This document shows, piece by piece, positions 1 through 7,274 of a stretch of 17,570 nt of DNA. The stretch's first letter is position 1, and every line of letters begins with the position of its first letter. The translations under genes and the position numbers were made by a program. The stretch spans positions 1 to 17,570 of the forward strand of contig JABJIU010000178.1 in NCBI GenBank assembly GCA_018661145.1. Direction: 5' to 3'. This stretch comes from Pseudomonadota bacterium. GTDB lineage: Bacteria > Pseudomonadota > Gammaproteobacteria > Arenicellales > UBA868. The notes beneath the pieces were generated by a model, which saw nothing but the letters and a program-made list of their open reading frames with translations, had not been told where the DNA came from and ran no database searches.

Positions 1-25
1 CCAAGCCCCAAAGAGGCCAGTCCTT

Positions 26-1078
26 TTGAGTAGCGATACATCAAACGCAACGCAGGCCAAGTTATTGGAGGCGCTGCTTGATTTTGCTGCCCGCCCGGAG
101 GTTGAACTCAGGAAACTGGCGTCGCAGGACCCGGCGGGAGATTCACAGCCGAATGCGCCGGCAGATCAGTTCGCCTGCTATCTTATCTGGCTCGCTTCCG
201 AACCCATGCTGCCCGAGCGAAGTTACCGCGGTGCGGGCGTTGGACAGAGTTTCGGGGTACAGGTCACCGACCTGACTTACGACATAGACCGTCGAAGCGG
301 CGAGCACCTCGCGGCAAAGGTGTTGGCCAAAGACCAGATTGCCTACTGCAAGATTGCGCTTGATGAAGCGATTCCCTGTGATCCGCAAAGTGCAACAGAA
401 CTCCGTCCTGTGGTGTTGTTTCTGGACGCTTCAGACACTGGGATTCTCGGTATCGGCATTATCGATTTCGCACTGCGCCGATCGACCAATATTTCCTGGC
501 AGCAGACCAAGATCGATCAGTCTGCCCGCGCCCAAGCTCACAACCATCAGCCATGTGTAATCTGGATTACGGGTCTTTCAGGATCAGGAAAATCGACCGT
601 AGCGGATGCCCTTGAGCAAAAGCTCCATCGCGAAGGGCGGCACACTTATCTTCTCGATGGGGACAACGTGCGCCATGGTCTTTGCAGGGATCTGGGTTTT
701 ACTGATGCCGATCGGGTGGAGAACATTCGCCGTGTCGCCGAGGTAGCGAAACTGATGGCAGACGCCGGACTTATTGTGATTGCCTCATTCATCTCACCGT
801 TTGCAAACGAGCGGGCGATGGCCCGGGAGATTGCTGATGATGTCCTTTTTGTTGAGGTGTTTGTAGATACACCGCTTGCGGTCTGTGAGGCCCGCGATCC
901 CAAAGGTCTGTATAAGAAAGCACGCGCAGGCGAGTTAGAAAACTTTACCGGTATTGATTCGATCTATGAGGCGCCCAGCCACCCCGAGATCACGCTGCAG
1001 GGGGGTGAGCGCCCCCCTGAGGCCCTGGTCGAGCAGATCATGAATCACCTTTCTTCGAAGAATCTCCTTTTTGATTAG
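26..1078 (+). CDS. cysC: Adenylylsulfate (APS) kinase with N-terminal CysN domain-III-like segment; 5' end uncertain
   Basis: The C-terminal half is an APS kinase, which phosphorylates adenylylsulfate to PAPS in cytoplasmic sulfate activation. It shows the P-loop GLSGSGKS (about residues 183-190), DGDNVRHGL (211-219), the SFISPF segment with the family's conserved serine (about 257), DPKGLYKKARAGE (291-303) and FTGIDS (307-312). Residues about 46-155 (ADQFACYLIWL, LPERSY, FALRRSTNI) resemble domain III of the sulfate adenylyltransferase large subunit CysN, as in CysNC fusions. Residues 1-45 do not look like the preceding CysN beta-barrel or GTPase domain. The listed start is a TTG, but the frame stays open to the left edge of the window, so the gene may begin further upstream and be a longer CysNC. 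The next gene starts 15 bp downstream. The kinase assignment is firm; the start and the presence of a GTPase half are unresolved. Confidence 0.85.
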   Translation: MSSDTSNATQAKLLEALLDFAARPEVELRKLASQDPAGDSQPNAPADQFACYLIWLASEPMLPERSYRGAGVGQSFGVQVTDLTYDIDRRSGEHLAAKVLAKDQIAYCKIALDEAIPCDPQSATELRPVVLFLDASDTGILGIGIIDFALRRSTNISWQQTKIDQSARAQAHNHQPCVIWITGLSGSGKSTVADALEQKLHREGRHTYLLDGDNVRHGLCRDLGFTDADRVENIRRVAEVAKLMADAGLIVIASFISPFANERAMAREIADDVLFVEVFVDTPLAVCEARDPKGLYKKARAGELENFTGIDSIYEAPSHPEITLQGGERPPEALVEQIMNHLSSKNLLFD

Positions 1079-1093
1079 GGCAAAATCGACACC

Positions 1094-1852
1094 ATGACAG
1101 AGCAACCCAAAGTGGCAATCGTGACTGGTGCCGGGACCGGCGTTGGCAAAGCCGTTGCGCAGATTCTGCTTCGCAACGGCTACTGCGTCACTCTGACGGG
1201 TCGGCGCAGCAAACTGCTGGAAGCAGCAGCGTCAGAATCTGGTGCAGACTCCAAAGTGGTCTTTTGTCATCAGACGGATGTCCGCCACGCTGAAGAAGTG
1301 GACAGCCTCTTCGATGCCGCTATCGAGCGCTTCGGTCGGATTGATCTTCTGTTCAACAATGCTGGGATCGGTGCGCGTGCGGTGGATGTCGACGAACTTG
1401 AGGTTTCCGAATGGCAGGCGGTGCTGGAGACCAATATACACGGCGCTTTTTTGTGCGCCCGTCGCGCATTCGGACAGATGAAAGTACAGGATCCCAAAGG
1501 AGGTCGGATTATCAATAATGGGTCGATCTCAGCCTATGTGCCGCGCGTCAACAGCGCCCCTTATACCGTCACCAAGCACGCCATATCAGGCCTGACCCGA
1601 AGCCTGGCACTCGACGGGCGCTCGCACAACATCGCCTGTGGCCAGATCGACATCGGAAACGCCCTCACAGAAATGGCGAAACCGTTGGGAGAGGGAGTCC
1701 GCCAGCCCAACGGCACCATACTGGCCGAGCCGTTGATGGACGTCCATCATGTAGCAACCAGTGTGCTGCATATGGCACAGTTGCCGCTGGATACCAATGT
1801 GCTTTTCATGAACGTGATGGCCCGGGATATGCCTTTCGTCGGACGCGGCTAG
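1094..1852 (+). CDS. SDR-family NAD(P)-dependent oxidoreductase
   Basis: Classical short-chain dehydrogenase of 252 residues, the usual length. It has the Rossmann glycine motif TGAGTGVGK (11-19), NNAG (88-91), Asn114 in LETNIHG, and the catalytic Ser144, Tyr157 and Lys161 (YTVTK). The TGRR segment after the second strand (35-38) carries basic residues, which in this family usually favours NADP(H). It should oxidise an alcohol or reduce a carbonyl; the substrate cannot be read from the sequence. It begins 15 bp after the APS kinase stop, with only a weak ribosome site, so it may be co-transcribed with that gene. Whether it belongs to sulfur metabolism or to the catabolic genes downstream is unclear, and a 137 bp gap separates it from the next gene. 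Confidence 0.9.
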   Translation: MTEQPKVAIVTGAGTGVGKAVAQILLRNGYCVTLTGRRSKLLEAAASESGADSKVVFCHQTDVRHAEEVDSLFDAAIERFGRIDLLFNNAGIGARAVDVDELEVSEWQAVLETNIHGAFLCARRAFGQMKVQDPKGGRIINNGSISAYVPRVNSAPYTVTKHAISGLTRSLALDGRSHNIACGQIDIGNALTEMAKPLGEGVRQPNGTILAEPLMDVHHVATSVLHMAQLPLDTNVLFMNVMARDMPFVGRG

Positions 1853-1929
1853 CGGTGCGCCATCTCTCAGGCGAGATCAGGGAATTTCAGGTCGGGAGCA
1901 ACGTTTTGCTGGTGCTTAAGCCGATCTCA

Positions 1930-1944
1930 GAACCTGACAGGTTC
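1930..1944. repeat. Perfect inverted repeat upstream of the first M24 gene
   Basis: GAACCT-GAC-AGGTTC forms a 6 bp stem with a 3-base loop, 45 bp before the start at 1990. A run of five T lies at 1954-1958, but nine bases separate it from the stem, so this is not a convincing intrinsic terminator. It could be an operator half-site pair controlling the M24-cupin pair, or chance. The rest of 1853-1989 shows no gene. Confidence 0.3.
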
Positions 1945-1977
1945 CTACCCAGATTTTTCTCGTAATCTTAATAATAA

Positions 1978-1983
1978 AAGGAG
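1978..1983 (+). promoter_or_regulatory. Shine-Dalgarno site of the first M24 gene
   Basis: AAGGAG lies six bases before the ATG at 1990 and fixes that start. It is one of the strongest ribosome sites in the window, suggesting that translation begins here independently of the SDR gene. Confidence 0.7.
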
Positions 1984-1989
1984 CGGAAT

Positions 1990-3135
1990 ATGCACTCAAA
2001 CCCCTTTACGGATGACGAGTTGAACCGTCGCCTGGCAGCGACCCGAGAGGAAATGACGACCCGCAGTCTCGATCTGATACTGCTGAGTGCACCGGAGCAT
2101 GTGTTCTATCTCACGGGGTTGGACCATTGGGGATATTTTGCGCCGCACGTGCTTATCGTGCCAGCCGATGGCGATCTGGTACTCGTGACCCGGGCTATGG
2201 AACACGTGGTCATCCGCAATCAAGTTCGAAACGCTACATTCATCGGCCACACAGATTCCGAGACTGCCGCTGACCTTGTCATCAGGCACCTCAAGGGAAC
2301 CACCTTTGGGAAGTGCATCGGCCTGGAAGCAGGTTCTGCCGGACTTTCTTACGCAATGGGCGAAACCTTGAAGCGTGAGATTGATGCCGGGTCCTGGGTT
2401 GATATCACGGGCATGCTGGACGAAATGCGGCTGGTGAAATCTGGCGAGGAGCAGGAATACATGAGAAAAGCGGCGGTTGCCTCGGATGCCGGCACCCAGG
2501 CCGCAATCAACGCCATCCACGATGGCGCGCGAGAGGCGGATGTTGCGGCTGAGTGCCTAGCGGCAATGACGCGGGCAGGAGGGACGCCGCCTGGCTTTGG
2601 CCCCTTTTTGCGCCCGTTTCATCGGATGGCGGAGGAGCACACTACCTGGGGTGACGGCGAGCATCACGAGGCGGTCTTTCTTGAGGTGGCGGGTTGTGTG
2701 GCCCGCTACAACGCGCCGATGGGCCGGTTGGTCAATATCGGCAAGATATCTGATGAAGATGCCGAGATGGCGCAGTTATGCGGCGAGGCATTTGACGCCA
2801 CGCTGAAGGCGCTCAAGGTGGGGGCTAGGGCGAAAGATGTCTATAACGGTTGGCAGGCCGTTGTGGATGCGGCCGGCATGCCTGAGTATCGCCGCCATCA
2901 TTGCGGGTATCTGGTCGGTATTGGCTTTCCGCCCGCGTGGACGGGCGGGCCGCGGGTAACCGGCCTGCGCCATGATTCTGATCGCGAGATGCGGGAGGGC
3001 ATGACCTTCCATCTGATGTCGTGGTTTACCGAGACCGGTCGGGGAAACTACTTTATTTCAAATACCGTCCTGCTCGGCACTAATGGCGCAGAAGTGTTGA
3101 CGACAACGCCGTATGGACCACACATCGCTCCCTAG
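1990..3135 (+). CDS. M24-family (creatinase/EutD-like) hydrolase lacking metal ligands
   Basis: A 381-residue protein with a creatinase-type N-terminal domain (about 10-145, including FYLTGLDHWGYF) and an M24 pita-bread domain (about 152-375). The five canonical metal ligands of methionine aminopeptidase/prolidase are not in place: the first Asp region reads VFLEVAGCVARYNAP, the usual GMxFxxEPG reads EGMTFHLMSWF, and the last Glu position falls in YFISNTVLL. These same features occur in ectoine hydrolase EutD/DoeA, and the glutamate of LEVAG (232) lines up with ELGG of the EutD at 16367. HH-CGYLVG at 303-310 aligns with R-VGYSIG of that protein. It is therefore a distant EutD paralogue, probably a metal-independent C-N hydrolase acting on a small cyclic or amidine-like compound, not an aminopeptidase. 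The cupin gene follows after 36 bp. The exact substrate is unknown. Confidence 0.85.
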   Translation: MHSNPFTDDELNRRLAATREEMTTRSLDLILLSAPEHVFYLTGLDHWGYFAPHVLIVPADGDLVLVTRAMEHVVIRNQVRNATFIGHTDSETAADLVIRHLKGTTFGKCIGLEAGSAGLSYAMGETLKREIDAGSWVDITGMLDEMRLVKSGEEQEYMRKAAVASDAGTQAAINAIHDGAREADVAAECLAAMTRAGGTPPGFGPFLRPFHRMAEEHTTWGDGEHHEAVFLEVAGCVARYNAPMGRLVNIGKISDEDAEMAQLCGEAFDATLKALKVGARAKDVYNGWQAVVDAAGMPEYRRHHCGYLVGIGFPPAWTGGPRVTGLRHDSDREMREGMTFHLMSWFTETGRGNYFISNTVLLGTNGAEVLTTTPYGPHIAP

Positions 3136-3171
3136 CCGGGTCGATCGAAATGCCAAATAGAGGGATGTCCC

Positions 3172-3543
3172 ATGCGTCTTTACCGTAGAGAAGAAAATTT
3201 CGATGACCTTGAGCACTGGCCCTTTGAGAACAAGGCTTCAGACTATGTCATCGTGCAAGGCAATCCGGTGGCCTCGGGTCGTATTGACTATGTTAGCCCC
3301 GATGGCAGTTCCCGGTTGGGTATCTGGCGCTGTACCGAGGGTGTGTTGGATTGCAATGAACTCGGAGATGAACTGCAGACTATCCTGCAGGGTCGGTTGA
3401 TCCTGACACTGGGAGATGAACCTCCTATCGAGTGTGCTCGCGGTGACAGTGTATTTACGCGTAAAGGTCAGCGGGTCAGGTGGGAAATTCGGGAAACGGT
3501 GATCAAACTGTTCCACACCTCCAATTTGGACAGCACGGCCTGA
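3172..3543 (+). CDS. Small cupin-domain protein (Cupin_3/DUF861-like)
   Basis: A single-domain cupin of 123 residues. The core is recognisable as NELGDELQTILQGRL (62-76), then GDSVFTRKGQ (91-100) and VRWEI (102-106), the pattern of the Cupin_3/DUF861 group (ureidoglycine aminohydrolase-like and EutQ-like proteins). The metal-binding histidines of classical cupins are not obvious in motif 1, where glutamates (63, 67) stand instead. A ribosome site GAGGGA at 3160-3165 supports the ATG at 3172. It follows the M24 hydrolase by 36 bp and is probably co-transcribed; a small isomerase, hydrolase or binding role is possible. The next gene is convergent and only 24 bp away. Confidence 0.75.
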   Translation: MRLYRREENFDDLEHWPFENKASDYVIVQGNPVASGRIDYVSPDGSSRLGIWRCTEGVLDCNELGDELQTILQGRLILTLGDEPPIECARGDSVFTRKGQRVRWEIRETVIKLFHTSNLDSTA

Positions 3544-3567
3544 GATGGGCTTTGTTGTCGAGACTAA

Positions 3568-5208
3568 TCAGGAGGTTGACGTTGAAGTCATCACACCGTG
3601 CTTTTCACGGTGTGCGATCAACTCGTTGAGCCAGTCCGGATCCATCTCCGGCACCGACGACAGTAACAGTTCCGTGTATTCATGATGGGGCGGTGAGAAC
3701 ACATCGGTTTTCCGACCCTGTTCCACAATTTCACCCTGCAGCATCACTACGACGTTATCCGCAATCGCCTTGACGGTGGCGAGGTCGTGGGTGATAAACA
3801 TGTATGCGAGATTGAATTCCCGTTGCAGCCGGTCGAGCAGCCTAAGAATTCCTTCCGCAACGAGTTGATCAAGAGCAGAGGTCACCTCATCGCAGATAAT
3901 GAATTCTGGCTCCGCCGCGAGTGCTCGGGCGATGCTGACTCGCTGCTTTTGGCCCCCCGAGAGCTCGTCGGGGTATCGGTCAATATATAAATCTGGTTCC
4001 AGTTCAATCAGAGACAACAGTTCCCGTATCCGCTCTTCTTTCTTTTGGCCGCGGAGGTTGAGATAGAAGCTCAACGGTCTGCCGATGATATTGCGGATGC
4101 GCTGGCGGGGATTCAGTGCGGTATCAGCCATCTGGTAGATCATTTGGACGTGACGCAACTGGTCTTTGTTTCGAGCCTTGAAACTCTTAGGCAAGACCTT
4201 GCCATTGAATTGAATGTTGCCAAGCCGTGGTGGCAGCAGTCCGGTGATGACCCGAGCGGCTGTGCTCTTGCCGCTGCCGGATTCCCCGACTATGGCGACC
4301 GTCTGTCCGCGATGAATCTCAAAAGTTATGTTCTTGAGAATATCTTCCTGCCCGTACCCCGCGGTCACGTTATCGATCTTTACTACCGGATTGATCTCTG
4401 TTCCGACAGTTTCTGTCTCTTTCTTGAATGAGCGCACTGCCCACAACGACTTGGTGTAGTCCATCTTGGGGTTCGACATCATGTCTCGGGTGGCCGCCTC
4501 TTCGACCAGCTCTCCGTAGCGTAATACCATGATGCGGTCAGCCATTTGTGCCACCACAGCCAGATCATGAGAGATATAAATGGCAGCAGTATTGAACTCG
4601 CGGACAATGTCGCGGATGGTTGTGAGCACTTCGATCTGGGTCGTCACGTCAAGTGCGGTGGTCGGCTCATCAAAAATGATCAGATCGGGCCGGCAGGATA
4701 ATGCCATGGCTGTCATCGCGCGCTGTAGTTGCCCGCCGGATACCTGATGGGGATAGCGATAGCCAATACCTTCAGGGTCGGGAAGCAGCACCCGCCGGTA
4801 CAGGTCTTTGGCGTCGGCTTCCGCATCCCGGCGGTTCTTGACGTTGTGCACTACGGGTATCTCAGAGAACTGATCGATCAGTTGGTGCGCCGGGTTAAAA
4901 GACGCCGCAGCACTCTGTGCGACATAGGCGATACGAACACCCCGCAGTTTCCGCAGGGTCGTCTCCGACTGTGCAGTGAGTTCCTGACCATCGAACCGAA
5001 TCGTGCCCTCGCGGATACGGCACCCGGGCCGGACAAAATTCATCGCGGCAAGGCCCAGCGTGGATTTGCCCGCACCTGATTCGCCAATCAACCCCAGCAC
5101 TTCTCCCCGGTCGAGGTCGAGATCAAGACCCTTGATGATCTCATGCCAGACCTCATCGCTTTCGCCATCGATCTCAAGATTGCGGATTTCGAGTAGTCGA
5201 TTAGTCAT
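3568..5208 (-). CDS. Dipeptide/nickel-type ABC transporter, fused double ATPase (DppD-DppF type)
   Basis: Two complete ABC ATPase domains in one 546-residue chain, energising the importer encoded just upstream. Domain 1: Walker A GESGAGKS (42-49), signature VSGGQLQR (156-163), Walker B LIIFDEP (176-182). Domain 2: Walker A GESGSGKS (308-315), LSGGQKQR (416-423), Walker B FIICDE (436-441). H-loops ISHD and ITHD are present in the respective domains. Fusion of the D and F subunits is common in this family. The start is ambiguous: ATG at 5208 is taken, but an in-frame GTG at 5214 adds two residues, and neither has a clear ribosome site. The permease stop lies about 20 bp upstream, so translation is probably coupled. 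The last codons carry a hairpin (3592-3614) and a Thr/Ser-rich tail. Confidence 0.93.
   Translation of the reverse strand: MTNRLLEIRNLEIDGESDEVWHEIIKGLDLDLDRGEVLGLIGESGAGKSTLGLAAMNFVRPGCRIREGTIRFDGQELTAQSETTLRKLRGVRIAYVAQSAAASFNPAHQLIDQFSEIPVVHNVKNRRDAEADAKDLYRRVLLPDPEGIGYRYPHQVSGGQLQRAMTAMALSCRPDLIIFDEPTTALDVTTQIEVLTTIRDIVREFNTAAIYISHDLAVVAQMADRIMVLRYGELVEEAATRDMMSNPKMDYTKSLWAVRSFKKETETVGTEINPVVKIDNVTAGYGQEDILKNITFEIHRGQTVAIVGESGSGKSTAARVITGLLPPRLGNIQFNGKVLPKSFKARNKDQLRHVQMIYQMADTALNPRQRIRNIIGRPLSFYLNLRGQKKEERIRELLSLIELEPDLYIDRYPDELSGGQKQRVSIARALAAEPEFIICDEVTSALDQLVAEGILRLLDRLQREFNLAYMFITHDLATVKAIADNVVVMLQGEIVEQGRKTDVFSPPHHEYTELLLSSVPEMDPDWLNELIAHREKHGVMTSTSTS
3592..3614. repeat. Hairpin at the convergent gene ends
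   Basis: CACACCGTG-CTTTT-CACGGTGTG is a perfect 9 bp stem with a 5-base loop. It lies inside the last codons of the minus-strand ATPase gene and about 50 bases past the cupin stop at 3543. No T-run follows it on either strand, so it is not a canonical intrinsic terminator. It may stabilise mRNA 3' ends or help separate the convergent transcripts. Confidence 0.4.
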
Positions 5209-5232
5209 AAGCACGCACGCTAAGAAGCGTCG

Positions 5233-6126
5233 TTAATGTCCGTCCTTAAGGCCGCTGGACTTATGTAAAAACCAGTCGACCAGAAAGTTGACGCCGAGCG
5301 TTAGAACGGCAATCGCGATTGCCGGCAGAATAGGAGTAATGTCTCCATAAGTGATCAGGACGGCGTTTTCGCGCACCATCGAACCCCAGTCTGCCGTCGG
5401 CGGCTGGACCCCCAGCCCAAGGAAACTGAGCGCGGCAATCATCAGAAAGACGAAGCAAAATCGCAGGCCAAACTCAGCCATCAGCGGCGCCATGATGTTG
5501 GGCAGAATTTCCCTGATACAGAGCCAGAACATCCGCTCGCCCCGCAGTCGGGCCGCTTCGAAGTAATCCAGCACAACTACGTTCAGGCTGACCGCCCGGG
5601 TCACGCGGAAGATTCGGGTTGCATCAAGCGTTGCGATCACAATAATCAGTGTAGGAATCGAAGTGCCAAAAATTGTCAGCAGCATCAAGGCAAAAATAAG
5701 CTGGGGGATCGCCATCAGCACATCGACCACGCGACTTGCCAGTTGATCAAACCATCCGCTATAGATAGCAGCAAAGAGGCCAGTTAATCCACCGATTACA
5801 AACGCAAGAATCGTTGTGATGAAGGCAATGCCGACAGTGTTGCGTGCCCCAAACAAGAGCCGCGTAAGCATGTCTCGACCTAAGCCATCTGTCCCTAGAA
5901 TAAATTGCTCACCCCAGACATCAAACTCCGGACCAACAATCTCCCTTTCACCATAAGGCGTCAGGACAGGGGCAAATATCGCCACAAAGCCGTAACTGAG
6001 AATAACCAGAATTCCGAATTTAGCCGTAATCGGAGCCTTTAAGACCTCCCGGAATACACCTTGCAGACGCGTACGTCGTGGTCGACTGATCTGCGGATCT
6101 AGCGGAGTTGCTTCTTCAGCCGTCAT
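5233..6126 (-). CDS. Dipeptide/nickel-type ABC transporter permease (DppC type)
   Basis: Inner-membrane permease of 297 residues. It has an OppC-type N-terminal helix (about 36-57), the periplasmic segment LGTDGLGRDMLTRLLFGAR (77-95) typical of DppC/OppC, several further membrane helices, and the cytoplasmic EAA loop EAARLRG...LPN (190-210) that docks on the ATPase. It pairs with the DppB-type permease to form the channel. Its ATG overlaps the stop of that gene by 4 bp (ATGA, 6123-6126), indicating translational coupling. The family is clear; specificity is set by the binding protein and is not readable here. Confidence 0.93.
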   Translation of the reverse strand: MTAEEATPLDPQISRPRRTRLQGVFREVLKAPITAKFGILVILSYGFVAIFAPVLTPYGEREIVGPEFDVWGEQFILGTDGLGRDMLTRLLFGARNTVGIAFITTILAFVIGGLTGLFAAIYSGWFDQLASRVVDVLMAIPQLIFALMLLTIFGTSIPTLIIVIATLDATRIFRVTRAVSLNVVVLDYFEAARLRGERMFWLCIREILPNIMAPLMAEFGLRFCFVFLMIAALSFLGLGVQPPTADWGSMVRENAVLITYGDITPILPAIAIAVLTLGVNFLVDWFLHKSSGLKDGH

Positions 6127-7079
6127 TTGGGGTGCAGCAGTCGGGGGTTGGTACAGATTGAGACAATATCGGCTGTCAGATTCAGCAGAATGTAGGTACC
6201 GGCAAAAATCATACTGCAGGCCTGGACAACTGGGATATCCCGGTTTGACACTGAGTCAACCATCAACTGACCAAGACCCGGGTAGATAAATACTACCTCG
6301 ACAACAACAACACCAACGACCAGATAGGCAAGGCTTATGGCGATGATGTTGGCGATCGGCGCCCATGCATTAGGGAGGGCATGCTTAACAATGACTCGTA
6401 ACTTTGGCATACCCTTCAGATGCGCCATTTCGATGTACGCGCTCGCCAGCAAGTTGATGATGGAGGCACGAACCATCCGCATCATGTAGGCGAGAATGAC
6501 CCCCATTAGTGTGACAGCGGGAAGCGTCACTTGATGGAGTTTGTTAATAAACGACGTGTTCGCGTCGATATTAGAGAGACTAGGAAACCAGCCGAGTTTT
6601 ACCGAGAAGTAGAGTATCAGCACATAGGCTGTGAGGAATTCAGGGGCCGATACAGCACCGAGGGTAACGACGTTCACCGATCGGTCGTAGATGCTGTTGC
6701 GATAAAGCGCGGCTAGGACGCCAAAAATCAATGCGAGAGGAACTGATACAGCGGCTGCTGTCAGGGCTAGAAAAAGAGTATTGGACAGCCTAAAGGTAAT
6801 TAACTCTGCGATGTCCCGTCGGTTGGCAAGAGAAGTCCCGAGGTCGCCTTGCATGACACCTGCCCACCAGTCGATGTAGCGGATATGGGCAGGACGATCC
6901 AGACCCAATTCATGGCGCAAGGCGGCGACATTTTCAGGACTAGCGCCTTGGCCTAATAAAGCTTCAGCGATGTCTCCTGGCAGAAATTCGACTCCCACAA
7001 AAATAATAATCGATACCACAAATAGTGTTAGCAGCCCAAGGCCAAAGCGTTGCAACACCATTAGAAGGATTCTATTCAT
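6123..7079 (-). CDS. Dipeptide/nickel-type ABC transporter permease (DppB type)
   Basis: A 318-residue inner-membrane permease with an N-terminal helix (about 11-33), the GDLGTSL segment (78-84) characteristic of DppB/OppB, about five further helices, and the EAA-like loop EMAHLKG...LPN (217-237). It begins at an ATG (7079) without a clear Shine-Dalgarno site. It lies 195 bp after the binding-protein stop, with a terminator hairpin between, so it is likely expressed at lower level through read-through or from a promoter I could not identify. It overlaps the next permease by 4 bp. Confidence 0.93.
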   Translation of the reverse strand: MNRILLMVLQRFGLGLLTLFVVSIIIFVGVEFLPGDIAEALLGQGASPENVAALRHELGLDRPAHIRYIDWWAGVMQGDLGTSLANRRDIAELITFRLSNTLFLALTAAAVSVPLALIFGVLAALYRNSIYDRSVNVVTLGAVSAPEFLTAYVLILYFSVKLGWFPSLSNIDANTSFINKLHQVTLPAVTLMGVILAYMMRMVRASIINLLASAYIEMAHLKGMPKLRVIVKHALPNAWAPIANIIAISLAYLVVGVVVVEVVFIYPGLGQLMVDSVSNRDIPVVQACSMIFAGTYILLNLTADIVSICTNPRLLHPK

Positions 7080-7223
7080 TGCTGTTCAGTGAATTAAGCG
7101 TCTTTGTTGCTGACATCAATGTAACGCAGAAAGAACAAACCTGCATATCGAGGTTACATCACCCGCACGTACCAAACCAAGCAATAAACAGGCATCAGTA
7201 AGTAACATGCTAAGGCGTAAGTG

Positions 7224-7254
7224 AAAAAATAAGCGGCCCGAAGGCCGCTTATTT
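7224..7254 (-). terminator. Intrinsic terminator after the binding-protein gene
   Basis: On the minus strand AAATAAGCGGCC and GGCCGCTTATTT form a perfect 12 bp stem closed by a TTCG tetraloop, and a run of T continues past the stem (complement of the A-run at 7224-7229). It starts 20 bases after the binding-protein stop at 7275. Its position between the binding-protein gene and the permeases fits partial termination that keeps the binding protein in excess. The remaining bases of 7080-7274 show no gene. Confidence 0.85.
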
Positions 7255-7274
7255 GGTCAGTTAGGGAAAAACCC

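Noticed and set aside
1930..1960. Intrinsic terminator after the SDR gene
   Set aside because: The 6 bp stem is followed by nine unrelated bases before the T-run, so the geometry is wrong; it is kept only as an inverted repeat.
1996..2520. Open frame of 174 codons on the minus strand within the first M24 gene
   Set aside because: Antisense shadow of a supported gene; no domain and no ribosome site.
1990..3135. Annotation as an Xaa-Pro aminopeptidase (metallopeptidase)
   Set aside because: The canonical Asp/Asp/His/Glu/Glu metal ligands are not in place; the pattern fits the metal-independent EutD/creatinase side of the fold.
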